64,000 nt of DNA from Forficula auricularia (lineage: Eukaryota; Arthropoda; Insecta; Dermaptera; Forficulidae). The notes beneath the pieces were generated by a model. The model searched no databases. It worked only from the letters and a program-made list of their open reading frames with translations, and had not been told where the DNA came from. Made by a program: the position numbers and the translations under genes. Below are positions 55,186 through 64,000 of this stretch, piece after piece (the stretch's first letter is position 1; each line of letters begins with the position of its first letter). Where the stretch lies: contig JALMQS010000906.1 in the NCBI GenBank assembly GCA_024734495.1, forward strand, positions 496,001 to 560,000. The letters are read 5' to 3'.

Positions 55186-55352
55186 GGGCCGGTTGTATGT
55201 CGCAAAGTAAATGCTTTTTACCACTAACAATCGGTAGATGGTAAATGGAGCCACTGGGATGGCCAATCAGATGACAGGCATTGAAATTAACTCATTTACC
55301 ATCTACCATGTTAGTGGTAAAAAACATTTACTTTGCGACATACAACCAGCCC
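55186..55352. mobile_element. 167-bp PIF/Harbinger-like MITE
   Basis: Termini GGGCCGGTTGTATGTCGC and GCGACATACAACCAGCCC are inverted repeats that continue (AAAGTAAATG, TTTTTACCACTAAC) for ~43 bp with few mismatches. TAA precedes (55183-55185) and follows (55353-55355). GGGCC-type ends with a 3-bp TAA/TTA duplication fit PIF/Harbinger. It is inserted directly upstream of a retrotransposon tail. Confidence 0.88.
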
Positions 55353-55355
55353 TAA

Positions 55356-55505
55356 GTCCAATTTATGTATAACCTTCAGTCTTTCAAGACTCTCATTCAC
55401 AAATGCCTTAGAATTCAACCCAATCCCTTTCTTTTCACGTTGCAAGGGTCCACCCAGACTATAGAGGTTTCACCTTTTTTGGTGCAATATCTTCTTTTTG
55501 TTCTT
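55356..55505 (+). pseudogene. Non-LTR RT 3' end scrap
   Basis: TATAACCTTCAGTCTTTCAAG, ACTCTCATTCACAAATGCC, GGTCCACCCAGACTATAGAG and TTTTTTGGTGCAATATC match the tail at 54505-54660. Dead fragment. It is followed at 55505 by TTAGGGTTCCGTTTAAAAAT, a scrap of a common insect repeat. Confidence 0.7.
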
Positions 55506-55605
55506 AGGGTTCCGTTTAAAAATAAAACGGCAACTTTTTAGTATCGCTACTATGTCGTTGTGTCCGTATATCAGAGCATTTTATCTAGTAAACTAAATAA
55601 GTCAA

Positions 55606-55746
55606 AAGCATAACATCCCAGATAGCACACTCGTTCTAGAAGATGTCTTATTCAGCTCTTATTGTCTTTAAGATGTCTTTAAAAAGCCTAGAAGATCGCC
55701 TAGTGTCTAGAAAACATGTTCTAGGCCAAGTGTGCTAACAGGGATA
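55606..55746. mobile_element. Small element with TAGCACACT inverted ends
   Basis: ATCCCAGATAGCACACTCG on the left and CAAGTGTGCTAACAGGGAT on the right are inverted repeats (about 16 of 19). The interior has a repeated AGAAGAT / TAGAAAA theme with GAAGATGTCTT. Duplication not clear; superfamily unknown. Confidence 0.7.
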
Positions 55747-55903
55747 TCAAATTCAATAATCGTGTTAAAATTTTTAATCCAAAGATTATATCGGAAAACG
55801 ATGAAGAGTAAAATTTTTTTATTATGATGTAAATGTCTAATTTATTATATTATTATTTTTAATTTAATTCTCTTTGAAATGATAGTGTGGGAGAGCAGCA
55901 TAT

Positions 55904-56153
55904 CGTCGGTGATCTTACAAAACCTCGTAAGTCCGATTTTTGGTCAAATACGTATTATACGTTTATACCGACCAATTTTTCACAGCGCATCTGTCTATTG
56001 AAACTTTATTTTTCAATTCCAATTTAATTTCGCGCTACTGATAAATAATAAATATTGCATTGTATTTGTATGTATTCGTGTTTAAAATGTTTTTTCTTGA
56101 TTTCTGGCAAACAATGAATTTAAGACTTACGAGGTTTTGTAAGATCAGCGACG
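55904..56153 (+). mobile_element. CGTCG(C/G)TGATC MITE, copy 2
   Basis: CGTCGGTGATCTTACAAAAC and GTTTTGTAAGATCAGCGACG are terminal inverted repeats of 27 bp including CTCGTAA / TTACGAG. 250 bp long. Matches 48370-48620 in opposite orientation. Non-coding. Confidence 0.92.
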
Positions 56154-56678
56154 ATATGTGCACTTTTTGGATGATTTTTGTACCTGTCGGTGTTGAGAAG
56201 AAAATTAGAAAAAATTCTGAAAAATTAACCCATTCTCCTCTTATCAAAGACAAATAAAACGAATTATGGATCTCAAATATTTTAGAAGTTATAATTATAA
56301 GGTACGGAATCTAGGTATGTGAATCTAACTCGAACTTTTTAAACTTTTTTCCTCATTCAAAGTTAGAAGTGTCTGAAATATGGAGAAAAATCATTTTCAG
56401 ACATTAATGTGTCTGTTTGTTTGTGTACCTATTTCAATATCTTTCTGAATTCCCATATCAACGATAACTAGACGACTCTTGGCGGCTTGTTCTATTGTCA
56501 AAATGTGCGTTATCCCAAAACTAAACTTAAGAATTTAACCTTTCTAGCTTCAAAAATCCCATACAAAAAACCTAAAGAATCACTAACAAATAGATGATAA
56601 CCATATGAACGGTTGTAATTGATTTGAAATTTGACATTCAATCCTAATAAACAGTACTTTTATGCCAGGATTCAGCTT
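56154..56678. other. Old dispersed repeat fragment and spacer
   Basis: GATTTTTGTACCTGTCGGTG and CCCATTCTCCTCTTATC at 56170-56245 belong to the family of 13930. After 56300 no feature is supported. Confidence 0.45.
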
Positions 56679-57062
56679 GATTCCGCGACATTTCAGCTCC
56701 CGACAAAATAGTTCCGACAAAACATCCTCCGACAAAATTTCCCATGACAAAATATCCCCGACAAAATATCCTTCAGACAAAATATCTCATGACAAAATAA
56801 CCCTTCTCCGCGTGAATCTTATGAGTAATGCAAATCGATTCTGGTTCGGTTAATATATATTAACCGAACCTCCGAAAGTTTAGTCCGGGCGGGGTGTGTT
56901 TCGGGCTCCCATTTTTTTTCTAATCAAACACACATTGAAAACCGAACCAGCCAATCGTCGGGCGGGGTGTCTCTTTTGTATTCTCCCTTATACTGGGGAA
57001 TATTTTGTCAGAAGATATTATGCCGGCGGATATTTTGTCGGGGGCTGAAATGTCGCGGTACC
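56679..57062. mobile_element. 384-bp Mutator-like MITE with 9-bp target duplication
   Basis: The terminal inverted repeat starts GATTCCGCGACATTTCAGC on the left and, complemented, GGTACCGCGACATTTCAGC on the right, and continues CCCGACAAAATA. ATTCAGCTT flanks at 56670-56678 and 57063-57071. A 9-bp duplication and long G-starting termini fit Mutator-like elements. The left side adds about six tandem CGACAAAATATCC-type units of 14-17 bp. The centre contains a perfect 28-bp palindrome at 56843-56870 (GGTTCGGTTAATAT and complement) and two GGGCGGGGTGT strings. No transposase. Confidence 0.9.
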
Positions 57063-58362
57063 ATTCAGCTTACTAGCTTAAGTCTTAAGCTGATTAAAAT
57101 ATTACCAAAACACTAAAATTTACTGAAAGCTTATTGAATGTTTAAACGTTCCAGTAATTGGGGCGTACCTTTATAATTTTAAATCATATTACATACACTA
57201 AGAATCTATTGAAATATTTTTCGAATTCTACATAGTTTCAATGGATTAAATCAAGAACCAATACATCGATATTCATTTCTTTTCTATTAATCGGAAGATG
57301 ATAAAAATAATAATTCAATTGGCAAACAGCCATTGGGGTCATCCTTTGGAGTTATATAACAGCGGATCGAGACGTGAGAACCAAATGGAAAGTGTTTACT
57401 GAGTTACACTCAAATAAAAAAAAGCTTAATTGTTTTATTTAAGAATGTATGACATCTTCCCCCTTAAAATATTAAGAATTAAAATCAGTTAGTTGACGGT
57501 ATTATGAGCAAAATATGTGTTTTATACCTGACATAAATAAATAAATAAATTTAAAAGGACTTGGTCTTATGCTTGGTGAAAATAGGTATAAGTATAAAAT
57601 GTATACACTAAACTTTATAAAAACATTCGTAAGACGTTTATTTATAATAATAGTTAGGGAACAACTCACTATTAGCTACAATATTTTGTTCTATTTTATT
57701 TTTTAAATTACTTAAAACTAGAAACAGTTTCACCTCAATTCATTTATATTATAATATGAGTCTGCGACCTTTGAAAGTTTAGGAACCACTGCTCTAGTAT
57801 TTTAAATGTAATTGCGGAAGAGAAAGAATTTACGAAATATTTAAATAGAAAACAGATAATAATAATAATTAAATTTCGATTTTAATTAATTAATTAAATA
57901 GCACAAAAACATAAAAAAGTAAAAATTTTTTGTAACATTTATTTATTTATAAAATTAGTAAAAAAATTTTGTTTTTCAATTTTTGTATTAACGTGTCTTT
58001 CAAGTAGATAATTTATTTTCGTGAACCACATTAACATTATTTATTTAATTACAATTTGAAGGAGAAACAGAACATGTAAAACAAGTGAAAAAAAAATTAA
58101 AAATTTTCAATCTTTAAAAATCGACATTTCGGTGGACCTTCCATCCTTTATTAGGATTTAAAAGTGTCTACGAAGGTATCTCAGAAAAACCTTCTTTTTG
58201 TCTCCTTAAACAGTGTTTGTTTGAAGATACTATTTGCCTTATAAATAAAATTTTCATTATTATTTTACTTTCTTTTACATAGCGAAGAATACAAGTTAAA
58301 AGTATTGAATTCACTTTCGGGATGTTCACTTTTCGAAATAATTTCTCTCTAAAAAACTATAG
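57063..58362. other. Spacer with a hAT end scrap
   Basis: GTTTAGGAACCACTGCTCTAG at 57777-57797 is, complemented, a hAT-type terminus (CAGTGGTTCCTAAAC); its partner is not visible. Near 58120-58150 GACATTTCGGTGG...CCATCC resembles a decayed hammerhead-like tail on the minus strand. A frame upstream of 58378 reads RRIQVKSIEFTFGMFTFRN and may belong to the next feature through a frameshift. Confidence 0.45.
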
Positions 58363-58719
58363 GAGTTAATTTCACTCGGACAATTCAAACGGATAATATT
58401 CAACCTCTTAAAAGATAAAGAAACTGTCTTTGGAAAAATAAAAAACAGATTTCATTGGAGTCAGAACCAAAATCACCCAAAAATTCAAAAGCGTGTGATT
58501 ATCAATGGAAATTTGAAAAAAACTATAGTAACCCTTGTTAAAGCAACTATCTTTTCAAATGATCAAATTTCCATTGATAAAGAAAACATTTCTTCTGAAA
58601 CGTCTGGATTTTTAATAAACCGTTTTATAAAGGATCTAACTGACGACCGGGCCTTCGACCCTGATCACCTAGCCCCTGACAGGGAGCGTCTCGTTCCGGA
58701 CTTTTTAAAAATGAGCTAA
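58363..58719 (+). CDS. Unassigned 118-codon open frame, possible exon
   Basis: The frame is open from just after a TAG (58360-58362) to the TAA at 58717-58719. No early ATG; GTG at 58495 is not a eukaryotic start, so this would be an internal or last exon, or a relic. CTCTCTAAAAAACTATAG just before it is an acceptable splice acceptor. The C-terminal half has balanced codons and a charged composition: ENISSETSGFLINRFIKDL and then a D/P/R-rich end (DRAFDPDHLAPDRERLVPDF). An AATAAA lies at 58851. The preceding segment in another frame looks related, suggesting a frameshifted pseudogene. I do not recognise the family. Confidence 0.35.
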   Translation, partial: ELISLGQFKRIIFNLLKDKETVFGKIKNRFHWSQNQNHPKIQKRVIINGNLKKTIVTLVKATIFSNDQISIDKENISSETSGFLINRFIKDLTDDRAFDPDHLAPDRERLVPDFLKMS

Positions 58720-59694
58720 TCTTCTTGGCCAAAGATTCATGCGGTACTACTGCCATCTATATGTAATTAAGTCAAGTTTCCGGCCAGCCCTACCTACTAA
58801 ACACTATTTTATTAATATTAATTTGTATTTATTTATATACACAAAACAATCAATAAATTTTTCCCAGCTTTTGTATCATGCCTATCTTAAATGCATCGTG
58901 ATACAAAAATCTCACGAAATATATTTATTTATCTTATCTTCTTTTTCTTTCTCTTTATACCTAAGTTTATTTTTCTTTCTCTGAATTGTGCGCATCTTTT
59001 TTGATTTAACCTTCCAAAATTAGCAATGAATTGATCAGGCAATATTTTGCCCAAGATTGGCAATATAATGAGCTTATTTTGAATGATTGCATAATTTATT
59101 CATAATTTTTCTTTCATTGAAACGAAAATAATAAGGAAGTTCATAGAATTCTCATCTGAATTCTTTTCGAACTGAGTGCGTGTGAAGATTTCACACAGCC
59201 TGCTAATAGATCATTTTTTTCTCTATCTATCTATCTATTTTTTTTTTTATTTTTAATAAAGAATCCTTGATGATGTCGATTCATGACTTTATACGAGATA
59301 ATTTTAATTAGTTACGCATTTCATTTACTAAGATGTCAAATAAAATCTGTGTCGTTTTAAAATTCATCTACGCAGCTTCTATCAAAAATTAAGAATATAT
59401 ATATATATATATATATTAACGCTGTTAGAAGTATTATTATTTTTATTTGTAGAAGGAAATTAGATTATTTTTTTATTAATGCTATGATGTACGCATGTAT
59501 ATATTATATCGTATATTAATCTTAATATAAGCTTATTAGATATTAGAATTGGACTTAATGTTTTGTTTAAAAAAAAATCAAGACTGTGAAAAAAATGAGA
59601 AACCTTCAAAACGATTACTTTAACTTTCCGTACTTTGGAGATTTTAACTAAAATAATAAAAAATATGGACTAAATAAGCTGACGTGTTCTGATG
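58720..59694. other. No supported feature
   Basis: A+T rich with a (CTAT)n run near 59224 and a (TA)n run at 59397-59415. The 81-codon frame at 58739 is hydrophobic A+T-driven sequence. Confidence 0.45.
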
Positions 59695-60010
59695 TGGCCA
59701 TCCACTTGACTTTACCATTTGGTAAATCGCCAAGATTTTCATTTTTTGACCTCCCCCCCCATTTCGGGCGGTTAGTTTTTGCATTTTTAGACTTTTGGGG
59801 ACCCACTGATTACGTATACAAAATTTGGTTGAGTTTGGTAAATGGCCAAATTTTCATTTTTTGACCCTCTGCCCCCCCCCTATTTTGGGCGGTTAGATTT
59901 TGCATTTTTAGACTTCTGGAGGTCCACTTATTATGTATACAAAATTTGGTTGAGTTTGCTCAAACGACCTAGATTTTTAATTTTTTAACCCCCCCTCCAC
60001 CCCCATTAAT
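59695..60010 (+). repeat. ~120-bp degenerate tandem repeat (three units)
   Basis: TTTTCATTTTTTGACC followed by a C run, GGGCGGTTAG, TTTGCATTTTTAGACTT and ATACAAAATTTGGTTGAGTTT recurs two to three times at ~117-121-bp spacing (59735, 59852, 59970). C runs of 7-9 occur in each unit. It resembles the arthropod repeat at 36096-36960. Confidence 0.8.
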
Positions 60011-60139
60011 TTTAGGTCGATGTGCACCAAAATCTATTCAGTTCTTAATCTCAATGAACCAGAAACTACGTGTGAAATTTGGTTTCGATATTCACACTAG
60101 TTTTTGAGCTAGCTCGTCCACAAATTTGGTAACGCACAG

Positions 60140-60165
60140 ACTAACTAACTAACTAACTAACTAAA

Positions 60166-60197
<32 letters not shown>
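60140..60197 (+). repeat. (AACT)n microsatellite
   Basis: About 14 units of AACT with one interruption (AAATAACT), followed by AACAGACATTTTGAC. This kind of run is common after the preceding ACGCACAGACT phrase in insect repeats. Confidence 0.95.
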
Positions 60198-60414
60198 AGA
60201 CATTTTGACAAAACAATTATTATCTCGAAAAATATAATTTTTTCGATGTTCACTTATTAGAGATTTTTTGTAGACCTAAATGCCATGGTTTCGCTCAATT
60301 TTTTAAATCGAAATAGTTTCAGCCGTTTGTTAGATATTTTGAAAAAAAGAAGGAAAAACACTTTTTTCATTCACGATTACAATACTTGACCATACCCTGT
60401 ATGGTAAAGAAAAG

Positions 60415-60729
60415 AATTACAAATGAAGAAGTTCTTGAAAGAATCGGATAAAGAAGAACTTTGTGGATTTGAGGAAGTGAAGAGGTCAGATGATGGGGTA
60501 CACACTGAAACATGAAGGATTACTTAGAGATATCTTGGAGGGGGAGATGGGAAAGAAAAGGGGAAGGCCCAGATTAGAATATTTTGACCAAATAATTGGG
60601 GATATTTATGGGATGCTAGGACATTTAGAGAAGTCAAAGAGCTGGCATAGGACAGAATCGAGTGGCGATGGGTGGTTGTGTCAAACCACTCTTAGGACTG
60701 TGCAATCAATGATGATGATGATTGACTAA
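60415..60729 (+). pseudogene. RTE-like non-LTR reverse transcriptase C-terminal relic
   Basis: Reading in two frames gives TNEEVLERIG, a frameshift, then GYTLKHEGLLRDILEGEMGK, KRGRPRLEYFDQI and a degenerate WHRTESSG segment. This is the familiar N-E-E-V-L-x-R-I...W-x-G-H-x-L-R...L...E-G...G-K-R-x-R-G-R-P-R layout of the C-terminal end of insect non-LTR reverse transcriptases. It ends in ATGATGATGATG before the stop, matching the short tandem 3' tails of such elements. The RT core is absent and there are frameshifts. Confidence 0.82.
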
Positions 60730-61680
60730 AAAATTGAAGATAATTTGGAATAGGAAATATTCGGTTTCAAATTTCTTAGATTAGGGTTTCTCAAACTATG
60801 TACGAAGGAACACTTGTTTAGTAGATTAGTGTTCTGCAAGTTGATGAGGCTTTCAAAAGAACTTCGTAGTGATTTATTATGGTTGAAAATAATTAAATAC
60901 ACAATTTTGTTGAATTTTTGACGAATTCTACTTAGATGATGTAACTGGAAGATATTTTTACAAAATGCAATGGAATTAACTTATTATAAGGAAAAATATT
61001 ACAATTTTTAATCAAGAGTTAAATTGCATCTTTTGTTACAGAAGTTATAATCTTCAATTTTTACAGTTCATCAGAATAATTTTGATTTTTTTTACAATAA
61101 TATTGATACTTTAAGTTGCACCAAAAAGGTCCAACCATTCGGTGGGTCCTTGTATTGTGAAACGAAGAAGACATTTCAGGGATTGGTTCGGAGTTGAAGG
61201 TATCTATGGATTAATTTTAATTGTTTAAGTATATATTGAATCTAAAAATAAAAAAAATATACACAAACGGATTCTATCCCATAACTCTACCTAGTCAGCA
61301 AACTATACAATATGGTAATTCAAGATTTAATATTTTAATGAGAAAGTAGTAGAGAATTTTATGTATAAATAAAAAATCAGTATAAGTATTTCTTTTCTAT
61401 ATTCTTTCGAAGTTCTGGACCTGATGGTTCAGAAAATAATTATGTCCTGATACAGAAATGAATCTTCTCTCCGTCCTGTGTGATAGGGCTAACTATTTTT
61501 TCTCGATAGGGTTTCTTTATTTCAACAGGCAAAAATGAATTGTTGAATCTTTTGCTTTTTAAATTATAGAGATATGTGACACTATAACTTTACTAATCGG
61601 CTTTGGATTTGGATCTCTTTTTCTTGTTTGTTTTCTGTTCATACATATAAATAATATATAAATATTCAAAAATTATATAT
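60730..61680. other. Spacer with two transposon scraps
   Basis: GGGTTTCTCAAACTATGTACG at 60784 resembles a hAT left end. At 61104-61215 the minus strand carries the non-LTR RT 3' end (TTTTTGGTGCAACTTAAAG on the complement, GACCCACCGAATGG). No gene. Confidence 0.5.
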
Positions 61681-61770
61681 GGAGTCCTGAAGATGGACGG
61701 GGGAAGCGAGTTCCAGTCTCTAGAAGTCATAGGGATAAACAGATTTGCCGTTATATCCCGACTCAACTAG
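61681..61770 (-). pseudogene. Non-LTR RT C-terminal scrap
   Basis: On the minus strand it reads NLFIPMTSRDWNSLPPSIFR, matching the SFIPMTSRDWNSLPDTVFP segment at 20083-20150. It is preceded by A+T-rich sequence and lacks the rest. Dead fragment. Confidence 0.7.
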
Positions 61771-62285
61771 TATAAACATTTGACTGAGATAAATTCTAAA
61801 ATAAAAAAAAAAAAAAAAATACATTATAATACCTTCTTACATATCTAAAAACACAATTATTTTACAATATTCCAAAAACTAGTGAGGACGATTTCTGGAT
61901 TTATTCTCTAGTCTATTTACAGTGAAAGAAACGCCAATAAACTTTATCTAAATCGTTAGATCGTTAAATTAAGAAAAAACTAAAATTTACTAGAATAAAT
62001 TATATTACCTACCCTAACAAAAAATTAGCATTGTATTTTTTTCTTTTTTTAGTTAAATGATCTAAATTCAAATTTTTTTTTATTTTGGTTCCACAATCTG
62101 GCCGAAATATTATTAACACACGTGCAGAAATTTTCTTAAATCATATTTATGGTCTCAGGTGTACTTGAAATATAATGGTCTGAAAAAAAAATCAATTTTG
62201 ATTTTTTTTACGAAAACATTTCCTTCCCTTCTTATAGAAACTTGCGTTTCTTTTCGTTGAGTGATGGAAATAAAAAAAAAAAAAC
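61771..62285. other. No supported feature
   Basis: A+T-rich spacer with a poly-A run near 61804. Confidence 0.45.
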
Positions 62286-62331
62286 ACCTCAGGGCAAAAG
62301 AAAATGCTCTAGTTCGAATCCCGGCTGAGGT
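62286..62331 (+). pseudogene. 46-nt tRNA-like relic
   Basis: ACCTCAG (62286-62292) and CTGAGGT (62325-62331) are perfect 7-bp complements, like an acceptor stem. Between them lies AGTTCGAATCCCGG with a good B box (GTTCGAATC) but a broken T stem (TCTAG against CCCGG). D and anticodon arms are missing. It is followed by CATAGCGG and a T run. It is most simply a deleted tRNA pseudogene or SINE end. A functional armless tRNA is very unlikely in nuclear DNA. Confidence 0.6.
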
Positions 62332-63078
62332 CATAGCGGTCAAACTTTTTTATTTATTTATTTATTTTTATTTAAAAATAATTTAAGCTTCTTGATTTAT
62401 ATGAATTTAATAGAAGCCCAAATACATATTTAAATAATGATTAATTTGAAAATTTATTTTAAAGTAAATTATATATGTATTTATCTAAAAGTACTTATGT
62501 TTTTGATTGAATTCATTAATCAATTGATTGTTAATCTATTTCTATAAAAACTTGAATGAACTTATATAATATTTTTTTATTTACATATTCACTATTTTTC
62601 AATAAATATATTGAATTTTTAACAAAAATTATCTAAATCTACGTAATATAAGAGAAGTCATTACACCCTTATTATAAACATCTATAAAAATAGAATTCTA
62701 AAAGCGGAGGTTGGTGATTTTTTTTTCATTTTTTTTTTTCAATATTAAATGGCTAGGTGAATTGAAAAACAATTTCATTTTATAGAACAGGTTTGTGACA
62801 ACTTGTACTAGTATCATATTTTCACCTGTTGACTGGAAAATCCGAATTGGCAATTGACCTGAGATGGTGGAGGGCGATTTGCCCTTGGCGAGTCGCCAAT
62901 TGACACCACAGGGTTATCGTTATCAAGAGAAAACATCATCATCGGCTTATTATTATTGCGTCAAGTTGCTAAAATTTTATATTTATGGAAAATTTTCAAG
63001 ATTATTAAGAAAACTACTTGATAGAATTTTTCAGAAAATGTCATATATTTTAAATTAATTGTAATTCAAAATAAAATT
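62332..63078. other. No supported feature
   Basis: A+T-rich, with a modest higher-GC patch at 62860-62950 (GAGATGGTGGAGGGCGATTT) carrying a 64-codon frame that I do not recognise. Confidence 0.4.
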
Positions 63079-63800
63079 GGAGAAAAAATTGAAACATAGA
63101 TATATGTATGAACAGAAAACAAACAAGAACAGAAATCCAAATCCAAAGCCGATTAGTAAAGTTATGTAGAAAAAATTGAAACATAGATATATGTATGAAC
63201 AGAAAACAAACAAGAACAGAAATCCAAATCGAAAGCCGAGAGTAAAGTTATGTAGAAAAAATTGAAACATAGATACATGTATGAACAGAAAACAAACAAG
63301 AACAGAAAACCAAATCCAAAGCCGAGAGTAAAGTTATGTAGAAAAAATTGAAACATAGATACATGTATGAACAGAAAACAAACAAGAACAGAAATCCAAA
63401 TCCAAAGCCGATTAGTAAAGTTATGTAGAAAAAATTGAAACATAGATATATGTATGAATAGAAAACAAACAAGAACAGAAATCCAAATCCAAAGCCGATT
63501 AGTAAAGTTATGTAGAAAAAATTGAAACATTGATACATGTATGAACAGAAAACAAACAAGAACAGAAATCCAAATCCAAAGCCGATTAGTAAAGTTATGT
63601 AGAAAAAATTGAAACATAGATACATGTATGAACAGAAAACAAACAAGAACAGAAATCCAAATCCAAAGCCGATTAGTAAAGTTATATAGAAAAAATTGAA
63701 ACTTAGATATATGTATGAACAGAAAACAAACAAGATCAGAAATCCAAATCCAAAGCCGATTAGTAAAGTTATATAGAAACAATTGAAACTTAGATATATA
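63079..63800. repeat. 87-bp tandem array (about eight units)
   Basis: GAAACATAGATA recurs at 63091, 63178, 63264, 63350, 63437, 63524, 63611 and 63698 (GAAACTTAGATA), then a last start at 63785. Spacing is 86-87 bp. Because 87 is a multiple of three, the minus strand stays open for 206 codons with a 29-residue hydrophobic period (NRLWIWISVLVCFLF core). The frame is best explained by repetition, not by a gene: another minus frame is open for 161 codons too. Confidence 0.95.
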
Positions 63801-63807
63801 GTATGTA

Positions 63808-63900
63808 AAGATAAGAGTAAATAGATATTTTATTTAATATGGATTTACTATGAGTTAAGGATACTGGGTCACTTATTTCACACCACAATCTCTACTGATT
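63808..63900. mobile_element. 93-bp insertion in the 87-bp array with 12-bp target duplication
   Basis: ATATAGTATGTA occurs at 63796-63807 and 63901-63912. The insert starts AAGATAAGAGTAAATAG and ends CCACAATCTCTACTGATT, the same two ends as the 33285-33530 element, but with the middle deleted. Satellite sequence resumes after it (GAACAAACAAGAACAG). Confidence 0.88.
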
Positions 63901-64000
63901 ATATAGTATGTATGAACAGAGAACAAACAAGAACAGAAATCCAAATCCACAGCCAAATAGTGTATCATATCTCTATAATTTAAACAGGAAAAAATTCAAG
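63901..64000. repeat. Terminal part of the 87-bp array
   Basis: One partial unit (GAACAAACAAGAACAGAAAT, CCAAATCC) continues after the insertion to about 63960, then the sequence becomes unrelated A+T-rich DNA to the window edge. Confidence 0.8.

Noticed and set aside
63162..63782. A 206-codon minus-strand open frame resembling a multi-pass membrane protein
   Set aside because: It lies wholly in an 87-bp tandem array. A period divisible by three keeps frames open automatically, and a second frame is open as well.

Overview
This window looks like gene-poor, repeat-saturated DNA from an arthropod, most likely an insect. The base composition is strongly A+T rich and codon use is eukaryotic. Decayed transposase and reverse-transcriptase tails have insect-style 3' ends, and foldbacks carry the CCGACTTCAAAAA motif that is widespread in arthropods. 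There are long satellite arrays and no bacterial-type operons. I found one gene I would call intact, a tRNA-Pro(TGG) at 30251-30322 with its own poly-T terminator. No host protein gene is recognised with confidence. The two best candidates for unrecognised coding DNA are an open frame at 58363-58719 (+) and a CpG-rich patch with a short open frame at 48888-49150 (-).

Layout. Positions 1-610 hold a 119-bp satellite. Positions 713-6070 hold about 20 copies of a ~258-bp satellite with higher-order structure. Positions 7-18 kb are a mosaic of foldbacks, MITEs and broken retrotransposon or hAT pieces, including a hAT transposase C-terminus at 14769-14999 and a 1.4-kb foldback at 16103-17532. Positions 18-27 kb hold a large palindrome, a non-LTR reverse-transcriptase tail (19825-20334), a second 1.5-kb foldback and a MITE with an 8-bp target duplication. 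Positions 28.4-28.9 kb are a G-rich strip, and 29.5-30.3 kb a 351-bp tandem duplication leading straight into the tRNA.

Positions 31-46 kb are dense in foldbacks. They include a hAT element with an exact 8-bp duplication (35094-35706), a 98-bp tandem array, and a three-level nest: a 1.65-kb unclassified element sits in the opposite orientation inside another copy of itself, and both sit inside a foldback (40128-44075). Positions 46-57 kb hold several MITE families with identifiable ends (hAT, PIF/Harbinger-like, Mutator-like), a TA-rich compound palindrome and a second block of the 119-bp satellite. Positions 58-64 kb hold the unassigned open frame, an RTE-like reverse-transcriptase tail, a 46-nt tRNA-like relic and an 87-bp tandem array interrupted by a short element with a 12-bp target duplication.

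The main theme is inverted repeats. Several palindromes carry a motif of the form CTGANGA - short stem - GAAAC, which matches the core of the minimal hammerhead ribozymes described for Penelope-like retroelements. The most unusual individual signals are the inverted element-in-itself nest at 40-43.5 kb, a foldback copy whose central spacer is flipped relative to its two sisters (44525-45223), and the paired motif-bearing palindromes at 39.9 and 46.0-46.3 kb. All assignments come from reading the sequence; no database search was possible.
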